From contig NZ_JALPTH010000009.1 in assembly GCF_023218175.1 (NCBI RefSeq), forward strand, positions 1-64,000: a stretch of 64,000 bases of DNA, written 5' to 3'. Below, one piece after another: positions 25,943-33,694 of the stretch. A program made the position numbers and the translations under genes. This stretch comes from Streptomyces lichenis (GTDB lineage: Bacteria; Actinomycetota; Actinomycetes; Streptomycetales; Streptomycetaceae). The stretch's first letter is position 1; every line of letters starts with the position of its first letter. The notes under the pieces were generated by a model, which was given only the letters and a program-made list of their open reading frames with translations, was not told the origin of the DNA and did no database searches.

Positions 25943-26802
25943 GTCTCTCCCACCATCCGTTCGATGAGCCGGGCTGACTCCACGACGTTCAGCGCCTTCG
26001 AACGCAGCTTGCCATACCGCATTCCGAAGGCGCTGACCTCTGAGGGATCTTGGATCACGAACCCGATGTCCTGCGACTCGATGTACCCGAGGTGCTGGTG
26101 GGCCTTCGACTCCATCACCACGAACGCGCCGTTCTTCCCGCAGTGAAATCCACTCGCGGCCGGCATGACCTGCACCTCTACGTTCCGGCGCCTGCCCACC
26201 TGGAGGAGGTGCCGCCACTGGTCGCGCATGACGTCCATGTCGGCGACCGGGTCGCGGAGCGCCTCCTCGGCGATGATGAAGGACAGTTCCGCCATCGGCG
26301 CCCGGGTCAGCAGCTTCTGCCGGCTCAACCGCCCCTCGGTGTGCTGGTCGATGATCTCCTCGTCCAGCGGCGGGCAGTGGCCCGCGAAGACCGCCCGCGC
26401 GTACGCCTCCGTCTGTAGCAGTCCGGGCACCAGCAGCGGGTCGTACGAGAAGCGGCTCAGCGCCTCGGCCTCGATGAGCGCGAAGTTGCGGAAGAACTTC
26501 GGCAGCTTGGCGCGGTCCACCTCGTCCTGGAGGACCAGCAGCACGCCCCGCGCCTTCAGCGTCCGGTCCGCCGCGATGGTGAACGCCTCCTTGGCCGGGC
26601 GCCGGCCCTGCTCGACCGAGGCCACCAGGTCCACGGAGTAGCCGATGGCGTCCCCGAGCCGCGGCTGGCTCAAGCCCGCCAGCTTGCGCAGGTGCTGCAG
26701 CAGCTTGCCGTAGGACGACCAGGCCCCCGGCACCTCCGTTGCTCCCGCCCCCGACGTGGCCGTCTTTCCCTTCGCCGTACGGCCGTTCCTGGCATTCGCC
26801 AC
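25939..26802 (-). CDS. XRE-family regulator with DUF5753 domain
   Basis: 287 residues from GTG 26802. Helix-turn-helix at about 31-85 (LLQHLRKLAGLSQPRLGDAIGYSVDLVASVEQGRRPAKE) followed by DUF5753 (YDPLLVPGLLQTEAYARAVFAG... FIIAEEALRDPV... VQVMPAASGFHCG...). Such proteins regulate development or secondary metabolism with a DUF397 partner, which is the next gene. AAAGGGG stands eight bases before GTG 26802; GTG 26811 is possible but too close to it. Divergent from an anti-sigma-type ATPase gene, the third member usual at whiJ-like loci. Confidence 0.9.
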   Translation of the reverse strand: MANARNGRTAKGKTATSGAGATEVPGAWSSYGKLLQHLRKLAGLSQPRLGDAIGYSVDLVASVEQGRRPAKEAFTIAADRTLKARGVLLVLQDEVDRAKLPKFFRNFALIEAEALSRFSYDPLLVPGLLQTEAYARAVFAGHCPPLDEEIIDQHTEGRLSRQKLLTRAPMAELSFIIAEEALRDPVADMDVMRDQWRHLLQVGRRRNVEVQVMPAASGFHCGKNGAFVVMESKAHQHLGYIESQDIGFVIQDPSEVSAFGMRYGKLRSKALNVVESARLIERMVGET

Positions 26803-26893
26803 CGCACTCACCCCTTTCGGTCCCTGGCCGGCCCGCACCGGGCCAACCCGTCCGCTCGCTCGCCCATGGTCAACGGCCGCGCCCCGGAAAGCG

Positions 26894-26973
26894 GTACGGC
26901 GAGGGACCCGTACAAGACCCGTACAACCGCGTCCGGGGAGGCCCCCGGAGGCGTACACCGGCCCTGGTGTACG
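26894..26973. promoter_or_regulatory. Cluster of five GTAC elements in the whiJ-like divergent gap
   Basis: GTAC occurs at 26894, 26910, 26921, 26953 and 26969. GACCCGTACAA is repeated in tandem (26905-26915, 26916-26926), and CGTACACC-N6-GGTGTACG (26952-26973) is a perfect 8-bp inverted repeat. The gap separates the XRE and ATPase genes. Confidence 0.6.
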
Positions 26974-27021
26974 GGCATAAGACCTGGTCAGAGGCAGGGT
27001 GACGGGGGCAGGCTCGGCGTT

Positions 27022-27573
27022 GTGACCTCACACCAGAGCATCGATCAGCGGCCCGTGCCGCAGCCGGCGGCGCCGGGCCGCCATCTGACCATGCTGTTCA
27101 GCAGCACCCGGCGCGGGGCACGGCTGGCCCGGCGGCTGGCCGTGCAGCAGTTCACCGAGTGGACCGGGCTGCCGCACGGGTCGGACGCCGCACGGGCCGT
27201 CGCCCAGATCACGGGCGAGTTGGCGTCCAACGCAGTCACCCACGGGCGGCTGCCGGGGCGGGACTTCCGGCTCCGTCTGTCCCTCGCTCAGCGGCGTCTG
27301 CGGATCGAGGTGACGGACGCCCGGCCGGAGCGGGCGCCGCGCAGGCCGGTCGCGGCCGGCCTGGAGGAGGGCGGCCGGGGGCTGCTCATGGTCGCCGCCT
27401 ACGCCGAGGACTGGGGGTGGGAGGTGCGCGACCGCCTCACCAAGACCGTGTGGGCGGAGGTGGCCGCATCGTCACTCGTCCCGGAAGGCCGACCGCAGCT
27501 CGTCCTTGAGGGAGCGTTGGAAGGCGGTGACCAGGGCCTGCACCACCAGGGGCTGCATATGGGCGGACAGTGA
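27022..27573 (+). CDS. Anti-sigma-type ATP-binding protein (HATPase_c)
   Basis: 183 residues from GTG 27022. GHKL ATPase fold: N-box QITGELASNAVTHG (near 64-77), G1-like EVTDARPE, G2-like EEGGRGLLMVAAYAEDWGW. Proteins of this type (RsbW-like) bind sigma factors or anti-sigma antagonists and are frequent third members of XRE/DUF397 loci in Streptomyces. The core ends near residue 150 (TVWAEVAAS); the remaining 33 residues overlap the convergent MerR gene by 102 bp and are less certain. A start at ATG 27091 is possible. Confidence 0.82.
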   Translation: MTSHQSIDQRPVPQPAAPGRHLTMLFSSTRRGARLARRLAVQQFTEWTGLPHGSDAARAVAQITGELASNAVTHGRLPGRDFRLRLSLAQRRLRIEVTDARPERAPRRPVAAGLEEGGRGLLMVAAYAEDWGWEVRDRLTKTVWAEVAASSLVPEGRPQLVLEGALEGGDQGLHHQGLHMGGQ

Positions 27574-28212
27574 CTTCATCGCGGCCAGATGCTCCGGGTC
27601 GCCCTCCCGCTCCCGGTAGGGGCCCCACACCTCGTCGCGGAACAGCCGGGTCAGCTCCTGGGCGGCCGAGCGGGTGTGCTCCACCAGCACGGTACGGGCG
27701 GCGAGAATGGTCTCGTGCGCTATCGGCACATCCAGCAGCCGCGCCCCCAGCCGCAGCAGCCCCAGGTCGACCCGGAACACGTCCGTCTCCTCGGTCCGGG
27801 CCAGCACCTCCATGGCGACCAGCCGGTCCACGTCCTCCGCCGACAGTTCGCGCCCGAGTCGCCGCTCCAGCTCCGTCCGGCCGGCGTCCTCTGCCGCGTC
27901 CGGCGCCCAGGTGGCCACCAGGGCCCGGTGGATGGCCAGATCGTCGGCGCTGAGGTCCGGCGGCAGCTGCTCCAGATACCGTTCGATCGCCGACAGCGTC
28001 ATACCCTGCTGCTGCAACTCCTCGATGAGCGCCAGCCGGGCCAGGTGCTCGGGCCCGTACCTGCCCACCCGGCGCGGCCCGATCACCGGCGGCGGGAGCA
28101 GCCCCCGGGTGCTGTAGAAGCGGATGGTCCGTACCGTGATCCCGGCCCGAGCGGCCAGCTCGTCGACGGTCAGCATCGGCTGCGTCGGCTGTCCCTCGGT
28201 TTCGGTCGCCAT
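27472..28212 (-). CDS. MerR family regulator
   Basis: 246 residues. Winged helix-turn-helix TVDELAARAGITVRTIRFYSTRGLLPPP with GRYGPEHLARLALIEELQQQGMTLSAIERYL (about 15-81), followed by a long helical effector domain with no metal-binding cysteines, so not a metal sensor. The C-terminal part resembles drug- or metabolite-responsive MerR proteins. Own upstream region contains CCGTAGAGCC twice and a distant GCAATAA/TTATTGC pair. ATG 28212 follows GGAAGAGAGG. Confidence 0.88.
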   Translation of the reverse strand: MATETEGQPTQPMLTVDELAARAGITVRTIRFYSTRGLLPPPVIGPRRVGRYGPEHLARLALIEELQQQGMTLSAIERYLEQLPPDLSADDLAIHRALVATWAPDAAEDAGRTELERRLGRELSAEDVDRLVAMEVLARTEETDVFRVDLGLLRLGARLLDVPIAHETILAARTVLVEHTRSAAQELTRLFRDEVWGPYREREGDPEHLAAMKSLSAHMQPLVVQALVTAFQRSLKDELRSAFRDE

Positions 28213-28238
28213 GGTCGGGCCTCTCTTCCGGCTCTACG

Positions 28239-28295
28239 GCAATAACGGCACTGCGGCACTGCGGCTCTAGGGCTCTACGGGTGGAACATTATTGC
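28239..28295 (-). promoter_or_regulatory. Upstream repeats of the MerR gene
   Basis: GCAATAA (28239-28245) and TTATTGC (28289-28295) are perfect 7-bp inverted arms; between them GGCACTGC is repeated and GGCTCTA occurs twice. The gap precedes ATG 28212 and may hold its promoter. Weak evidence. Confidence 0.3.
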
Positions 28296-28347
28296 TGTCT
28301 CACCAGGAGTGTGAAAGACGGGTGCTCCATCCATCGCACGGGGGTGC

Positions 28348-29223
28348 TCAGACCCACGACCCCAGCTTCTCGGGGTTGCGCACCGCCCAGATCCGGGTGA
28401 CCCGGCCGCCGGAGCCGGAGAAGGCCGCCACCGTCACCGTCACCCCGTCGCGCTGGGCCACCAGCCCCGGCTGACCGTTGACCGTGCGCTCCAGCAGGGT
28501 CAGCCCGGCGGTCTTCTCGGCGAAGTGGACCATGTACCGGGCGATCCGCTCGCCGCCCTCCACCGGGCGGAGCGCGGCGCCGACCACACCGCCACCGTCG
28601 GCGGTCATCGTGGCGTCGGGAGCGAGGAGGGAGACCAGGGCCTCGATGTCCCGGGCCTCCCAGGCCTGCCGGAAGTCCCGCACCAGGTCGGCGTCCTGTC
28701 CGGACGACGGGGTCCGCGCGGCGCGCACCCGGCGCCGTGCCGACGACGCCAGCTCGCGGCAGGCTCCCGGCGACCGGTCGAGGATCCCGGCCACCTCGGC
28801 GAAGGGGTAGCGGAAGACGTCGTGCAGCACCAGCGCCACCCGCTCGGCCGGGGTCATCGACTCCAGGACCACCAGGAAGGCCATGTGCACCGACTCGTCC
28901 AGGGTGACCTGGTCGGCGGGATCGACCACCCGCCTCGTCCACTCCGTGCGGTCGGGCAGCGGCTCGGGCACCCAGGCGCCGACGTAGCGCTCGCGCCGGA
29001 CGCGCGCCGAGCCGAGCACGTCCAGGCAGATCCGGGTGGCCACCGTCGTCAGCCAGCCGCCCGGCGAGGCGATGGCCTCGCGCTGCCGCGCCGGCAAGCC
29101 GTACCAGCGGGCGTAGGTCTCCTGCACGGCGTCCTCGGCCTCGGCCAGCGACCCGAGCAACCGGTAGGCGAGGTTGGTCAGATGCCGCCGTTCGCCGAGG
29201 ACCGCGCTCGCCTCCGTGGTCAC
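28348..29223 (-). CDS. ECF41-type sigma factor with SnoaL-like C-terminal domain
   Basis: 291 residues from GTG 29223. Region 2: RRHLTNLAYRLLGSLAEAEDAVQETYARWY; the interdomain WVPEP motif (near 85-89) stands for the WLPEP of ECF41; region 4: SMTPAERVALVLHDVFRYPFAEVAGILDRSPGACRELASSARRRV. The C-terminal ~100 residues are a SnoaL-like fold with TADGGGVVGAA and the terminal WAVRNPEKL, the two hallmarks of ECF41, which control activity without an anti-sigma factor. ECF41 genes usually neighbour an oxidoreductase, epimerase or carboxymuconolactone decarboxylase; here the divergent partner is a small membrane protein. SigJ is another name for this group. Confidence 0.9.
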   Translation of the reverse strand: MTTEASAVLGERRHLTNLAYRLLGSLAEAEDAVQETYARWYGLPARQREAIASPGGWLTTVATRICLDVLGSARVRRERYVGAWVPEPLPDRTEWTRRVVDPADQVTLDESVHMAFLVVLESMTPAERVALVLHDVFRYPFAEVAGILDRSPGACRELASSARRRVRAARTPSSGQDADLVRDFRQAWEARDIEALVSLLAPDATMTADGGGVVGAALRPVEGGERIARYMVHFAEKTAGLTLLERTVNGQPGLVAQRDGVTVTVAAFSGSGGRVTRIWAVRNPEKLGSWV

Positions 29224-29322
29224 GATGACCGCCCCCCTGACGTTTTCCCGACCCGTGTCGTCGGAGTAGCGCAACCGTATCCGCGATCCGCTGACACGAG
29301 GCAGCAGAGAGGGGCACACACC

Positions 29323-29733
29323 ATGGCCGTCCAGACGACGCAGACCCCCCGCACCACGACACCCACGACGCCCACGACCCCCATCACCTTCCTCAGGGTC
29401 GCGGTCGCGCTCCAGACCGGCACCCTCTTCCTCCAGGCCGTCAGCGCCGGGCTGCTGCTGACCGCGCACCACGGCGAGGTGCTGCACAGCGTCGGCGCGC
29501 GGGTGACGTACGCGGCGACGATGCTGTACGTGCTCGCCGCGGTCCTGGCCTGGAAGCCGGGCGGGGGCTCGCCCCGGCCCATCGCCTACGCCACGGGGTT
29601 CCTGGTCCTCTCCTCGGCGCAGGTGGTGCTGGGCATCGCCCACATACCGTCGGTCCATGTCCCGCTCGGCGTCCTGACCTTCGGCCTGAGCCTGCTGGTA
29701 CTGGCACGTCCCCGGTCCGCAGGGCCGGAGTGA
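29323..29733 (+). CDS. Small four-helix membrane protein, possible ECF41 target
   Basis: 136 residues. A Thr-rich start (TTQTPRTTTPTTPTTP) is followed by four hydrophobic helices at about 21-45, 53-76, 84-103 and 107-127. I do not recognise a catalytic motif; the pattern of HH in LLLTAHHGEVLH and the IAHIPSVHVPLGVLTF segment resembles small DoxX/YkgB-like or haem-b-type integral proteins without proving it. Divergent from the ECF41 gene with a 99-bp gap, which is where the target of such sigma factors normally lies. ATG 29323 follows AGAGAGGGG. Confidence 0.75.
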   Translation: MAVQTTQTPRTTTPTTPTTPITFLRVAVALQTGTLFLQAVSAGLLLTAHHGEVLHSVGARVTYAATMLYVLAAVLAWKPGGGSPRPIAYATGFLVLSSAQVVLGIAHIPSVHVPLGVLTFGLSLLVLARPRSAGPE

Positions 29734-29749
29734 GCGGGACGCTGCCAGG

Positions 29750-30502
29750 TCACCCGCGCTCGCGCTCCCGGAGGTACGCGTCCAGCTCGGCGGCCCCGGT
29801 CAGCATCGCCCGGCCCCGGGCGGACAGCCGGCCGTGCCAGTCGCGCAGGGCGCCCTCCAGCGGAGCGAGCCCGCCGGCCGCCCGTACCTGGGCGATCAGC
29901 GGGGCGATCTGCTCCAGCAGATGGCCGCCCCGTCGGAGCTGGTGCACCAGCCGGGCGTCCCGCACATCGGCCTCGTCGTAGACGCGGTACCCGGTCCGCG
30001 GGTCGCGCCTCGGCCGCACCAGCCCGGCACGCTCCCACATGCGCAGCGTCGCCGGCACGATCCCGAGCCGTTCGGCCAGCGGCCCGATGAACATGCCGCC
30101 GGGATCAGGCCAGGTGTCGGGCCGGGGCGCCACCGGGGCGGCCTCCAGCTCGCGCAACGCCCGCTCCACCGCCTGGAGGGTCCGCCGGTCGTCGCGCAGC
30201 TGCGCGTGGCTCTCGTCCAGCAGGTGGAACACCTCGCCCTCCGGACCCGAGTGCACCGCCCGCATGATCGACGTCGCCCCCGGGTGCCCATGGCCCGGCA
30301 CCAGGGCGAGGAAGGTGCCCAGCGCCCGGTCGTGCAACGGCGTGTAGGTGCGGTAGCCGTGCTCCGTGCGCTCGGCGACCGGCAGAATCCCGGCCTCCTC
30401 GTAGTTCCGGACGGCCTGGGTGGACAGACCGTGCCCGCGCGCCAGATCGACCGGCCTCAGTCGCTCACGTGTTTGAGGCTTTCGCTTCGCCAGTGCCCCC
30501 AT
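29750..30502 (-). CDS. Double-domain MerR regulator (TioE type)
   Basis: 250 residues containing two MerR-like DNA-binding domains: the first LRPVDLARGHGLSTQAVRNYEEAGILPVAERTEHGYRTYT (about 16-55), the second GPLAERLGIVPATLRMWERAGLVRPRRDPRTGYRVYDEADV (about 138-179). One polypeptide with both halves is a known group (TioE family). It is divergent from an erythromycin-esterase-like gene with a TCAACG-ATAG-CGTTGA repeat in the 58-bp gap and so probably controls it. ATG 30502 follows the divergent promoter region; an in-frame upstream extension is not credible. Confidence 0.88.
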   Translation of the reverse strand: MGALAKRKPQTRERLRPVDLARGHGLSTQAVRNYEEAGILPVAERTEHGYRTYTPLHDRALGTFLALVPGHGHPGATSIMRAVHSGPEGEVFHLLDESHAQLRDDRRTLQAVERALRELEAAPVAPRPDTWPDPGGMFIGPLAERLGIVPATLRMWERAGLVRPRRDPRTGYRVYDEADVRDARLVHQLRRGGHLLEQIAPLIAQVRAAGGLAPLEGALRDWHGRLSARGRAMLTGAAELDAYLRERERG

Positions 30503-30540
30503 TACCTGCCCATTTCGACGCGGAAGTCTCCACCGTGAGT

Positions 30541-30556
30541 TCAACGATAGCGTTGA
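30541..30556. promoter_or_regulatory. Inverted repeat before the esterase gene
   Basis: TCAACG-ATAG-CGTTGA, perfect 6-bp arms, 4 bp upstream of ATG 30561 and in the gap shared with the MerR-type regulator. Likely operator of that regulator. Confidence 0.6.
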
Positions 30557-30560
30557 GGGC

Positions 30561-31769
30561 ATGGCCCTCGACATCGCACCGACCGTCCATGCCCTCGACG
30601 CCGCCGCCGTCCTGGGGCTGCTCCCCGCCCGCCCCCGGCTGCTCGCCCTGGGGGAGCCCACCCATGGCGAGGACCTGCTGCTCGACGTGCGCAACGCGCT
30701 CTTCCACCAACTCGTGGAGCGGGAGGGCTACCGCACCATCGCGATCGAGAGCGACTGCCTGGCGGGCCTGGTCGTCGACGAGTACGTCACCTCCGGCGCG
30801 GGCGGCCTGGACGAGGTCATGGAGCGCGGTTTCAGCCATGGCTTCGGCGCCTCCGCCGCCAACCGCGAACTGGTGCGCCGGCTCCGGGAGGACAACGCCG
30901 ACCGGCCCGCCGCCGAGCAGGTCCGCTTCGCCGGCTTCGACGGTCCGCTGGAGATGACCGGGGCCCAGAGCCCCCGAGCGGCCCTCACCGCGCTGCACGG
31001 CTACCTGGCGGCCCGGGTGGAGCCGGACGGCCTGCTGCCCTGCACCGCGGAGACGCTCGACCGGCTGCTCGGCGCCGACGACCGGTGGACCGAGCCCGCC
31101 GCCATGATGGACCCCGCCCGCTCCACGGGGCGGTCCGCCGAGGCCCGGGAGCTGCGGCTGCTCGCCGACGACCTGGTGGCGCTGCTCGACGCGGAGACGC
31201 CCCGGCTGATCGCGGCGACCTCGCGCGAGGAGTGGGACCGGGCCCGCCTGTACGGGCGTACCGCCCTCGGCCTGCTCCGCTACCACTTCTGGATGGCCGA
31301 CACCTCACCCGCCCGCCTCACGCGGCTGGTCGGCCTGCGGGACCAGATGATGGCCGACAACCTCCTCGCCCTCGCCGAACGCGGGCCGGTACTGGTGCAC
31401 GCCCACAACGCCCACCTCCAGCGGGACAGGAGCTCGATGCGTCTGGGCGAGCTGCGCCTGGAGTGGTGGAGCGCCGGCGCGCTGGTGAGCGCCCGGCTGG
31501 GTGAGGCGTACGCCTTCCTGGCCACCGACCTCGGCACCATCCGGCACCGGGGAGTGGACGCCCCGCCGCCGGACACGCTCCAGGGCATGCTGCACGCCCT
31601 CCCCGAGGACCGCTGCCTGGTGGACACCGCCCGCCTCGCCGCCCTCCTCGGCGAGGAGCGGCCTGCCGCCCGCGTCTCCCCCTACTACGGCTACGCCCCG
31701 CTCGACCCGGCCCGGCTCACCGCGTACGACGGCCTGGTCTTCATCAAGGACATGCCCTCGCCCGCATAG
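30561..31769 (+). CDS. Erythromycin esterase family protein
   Basis: 402 residues. PF05139 family: LALGEPTHGEDLLLDVRNALFHQLVEREGYRTIAIESD (about 30-67) with the conserved Glu/His pair, FAGFDGP near 120, RLVGLRDQMMADNLLAL near 255-271 and the second active-site block VLVHAHNAHLQRDR near 277-290. Known members hydrolyse the macrolactone ring of erythromycin; many Streptomyces homologues have unknown substrates (succinoglycan-type esters among them). Control by the divergent TioE-type MerR protein fits a drug- or metabolite-inducible enzyme. No signal peptide, so cytoplasmic. Confidence 0.88.
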   Translation: MALDIAPTVHALDAAAVLGLLPARPRLLALGEPTHGEDLLLDVRNALFHQLVEREGYRTIAIESDCLAGLVVDEYVTSGAGGLDEVMERGFSHGFGASAANRELVRRLREDNADRPAAEQVRFAGFDGPLEMTGAQSPRAALTALHGYLAARVEPDGLLPCTAETLDRLLGADDRWTEPAAMMDPARSTGRSAEARELRLLADDLVALLDAETPRLIAATSREEWDRARLYGRTALGLLRYHFWMADTSPARLTRLVGLRDQMMADNLLALAERGPVLVHAHNAHLQRDRSSMRLGELRLEWWSAGALVSARLGEAYAFLATDLGTIRHRGVDAPPPDTLQGMLHALPEDRCLVDTARLAALLGEERPAARVSPYYGYAPLDPARLTAYDGLVFIKDMPSPA

Positions 31770-31823
31770 GCCGCGGGCGCCGCCGCCGTGCGGAGGGCGG
31801 GTGGCTGGGCCATCCTGGCAGCT

Positions 31824-32669
31824 ATGAGCAGGTCACCCGACGGCCCGGTGCTCGCGTTGCGGGTGGTGGCGCAGGAGGCCAGGGCCCATCGGGAACGGGC
31901 GGGGATGACCGCCGCCGACGCGGCTCGGCGCCTCGGTGTGCACACGGTGACCGTCCTGCGGCTGGAGCGCGGCCGCGCCGTTCCCCGGGCCGACCTGCTG
32001 GAACGCCTGATGAAGGTGTACGGGGCCGAACCGCGGCAGACCGCCGGGCTGCTGGAGCAGCTGGAGCGGGCGCGGCGGCCCGGCTGGTGGAAGGGGTACG
32101 GAGATCTGGTGCCCCGCCGTCTGGAGGGCCTGCTGCGCCTGGAGAGCGAGGCCGCGCTCAGCCGCGTCTACGCCCCCGCCCTGGTGCCCGAGCCGCTGCG
32201 CACCCCGGGCTACGCGCGCCAGCTGCTGGCCCTGCGCCATCCCACGGCGGACGAGGCCGAGCTGGACCGCCGCCTGGAGCTGCTGCTGGCCCGGCAGCGG
32301 CACCGCGGCGGGCGGCTGTGGGTGCTGCTGGAGGAGGCCGTCCTGGACCGCGCCTCCGCGCACAGCGAGGCCGTGGACGAGCAGCGCCGGGCGCTGGCCC
32401 GCTACGCCGCCGAGCCCGGCCTGGACGGGGTGACCCTCCAGTGGATCGGCGCCGACGCCGCACCGCATCCCCTGCTGCTGAACGGCCAGGTGGACCTGGT
32501 GCGCCACCCGCACCGGCTCGTCCCCGACCATCTGGTGCTGCGTGTCCTGGACGCGGTGACGGTGACCGACACCCCGGAGCGGGTCGACGCCTACGCGACG
32601 GCGATGGACGTCGCCGCCCAGCGGGCCCACGAGCCCGGCACCCCGCTCCCGCGGCTGCGGTTCCTGTGA
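31824..32669 (+). CDS. XRE-family regulator with DUF5753 domain
   Basis: 281 residues. Helix-turn-helix at about 14-55 (VVAQEARAHRERAGMTAADAARRLGVHTVTVLRLERGRAVPRADLL), then DUF5753 (SRVYAPALVPEPLRTPGYARQLLAL... LLEEAVLDRA... LDGVTLQWIGADAAPHPLLLNGQVDLV). Unlike the locus at 25.9 kb it has no DUF397 partner and follows the esterase gene by 54 bp, so it could be co-transcribed with it. Short of Lys and very rich in Arg/Leu. Confidence 0.87.
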   Translation: MSRSPDGPVLALRVVAQEARAHRERAGMTAADAARRLGVHTVTVLRLERGRAVPRADLLERLMKVYGAEPRQTAGLLEQLERARRPGWWKGYGDLVPRRLEGLLRLESEAALSRVYAPALVPEPLRTPGYARQLLALRHPTADEAELDRRLELLLARQRHRGGRLWVLLEEAVLDRASAHSEAVDEQRRALARYAAEPGLDGVTLQWIGADAAPHPLLLNGQVDLVRHPHRLVPDHLVLRVLDAVTVTDTPERVDAYATAMDVAAQRAHEPGTPLPRLRFL

Positions 32670-32686
32670 GGTGACCCGCGGCCGCT

Positions 32687-33487
32687 TCAGGGCTTGCGCG
32701 CCACCGCTCCGTACATGGCGATGGCCCGGTCGTCCACACCGTCCTGCTCGGGCCCGGGCCGCCACTTGTGGACCTGGACGACACCGGGCTCGACCAGTTC
32801 CAGCCCGTCGAAGAAGGAGGTCGCGGTCGGCAGGTCCCGCAGGGTCATGGGCATGTTCTGCTGGGCGTACTCCTCGGCCACCCGCCCGACCTCCTCGGGC
32901 GCGAAGTCGGCGGTGCCGATGGTCAGCGCCAGGAAGCTGCCCGAGGGCAGGGGGTCCAGCAGCCGCCGTACCAGGTCCTGGTCGCCCGGCGGGGCGATGA
33001 AGTGCAGCATGCCGATGATCGTCAGGCCGACCGGCTCGTCCAGGTCCAGCAGGGAGCGGAACTGCGGGCTGTCCAGGATCGCGTCCGGGTCGTTCATGTC
33101 GGCGTCGACGTAGGCGGTCGCCCCCTGCGGCGAGCTCAGCAGCAGCGCCCGGGCGTGCGCCAGCACGATGGGGTCGTTGTCCACGTAGACCACATGGGAC
33201 TCCGGCGCCACCTCCTGCACCACCTCGTGCAGATTGGGCGCGGTGGGCAGACCGGTGCCGATGTCCAGGAACTGGCGGACGCCCTGCTCCCGGGCGAGGT
33301 AGCGCACGGCGCGGTGCATGAACCGCCGGTTCTCCCGCATGTGCACCGGCAGCGCCGGCCAGTGCCGGCACATCGCGTCGCCCGCCTCGGCGTCCACGAG
33401 GTAGTGGTCCTTGCCGCCCAGGATGTAGTCGTACACCCGTGCGGAGTGCGCGGTGGTGGTGTCGATCCGATCGCGTGCGTCGTCCAT
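32687..33487 (-). CDS. SAM-dependent methyltransferase, DUF574 (PF04672) family
   Basis: 266 residues. Opening HSARVYDYILGGKDHYLVDAEAGD and FMHRAVRYLAREQGVRQFLDIGTGLPTAPNLHEV with the SAM-binding GxGxP loop (near 75-80), VVYVDNDPIVLAHARALL and FDGLELVEPGVVQVHKWRP are the signature of this family, which is greatly expanded in Streptomyces. Substrates are unknown; members often sit beside XRE/DUF397 regulators, and here an XRE gene is convergent. Complete and normal in length. Confidence 0.92.
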   Translation of the reverse strand: MDDARDRIDTTTAHSARVYDYILGGKDHYLVDAEAGDAMCRHWPALPVHMRENRRFMHRAVRYLAREQGVRQFLDIGTGLPTAPNLHEVVQEVAPESHVVYVDNDPIVLAHARALLLSSPQGATAYVDADMNDPDAILDSPQFRSLLDLDEPVGLTIIGMLHFIAPPGDQDLVRRLLDPLPSGSFLALTIGTADFAPEEVGRVAEEYAQQNMPMTLRDLPTATSFFDGLELVEPGVVQVHKWRPGPEQDGVDDRAIAMYGAVARKP

Positions 33488-33694
33488 GAACCGCTCCGTC
33501 GTCGCCCGGCAGTGCCTGCCACGACGCTATAGCAGAAGGCCGGGCTCTTCGAACGGTGCCGACCGGCCGGGTTCGGCGGCCGCCTCTGCGCGGGAAACCC
33601 CGCGACGCACCGCACCGCCATCGGCTACCGTCCCCGTGGTCACCGAGCAGGCCCTGCCGCCGGCGCGGGCCGCGGCGAACGGGGGAGCCGGACG

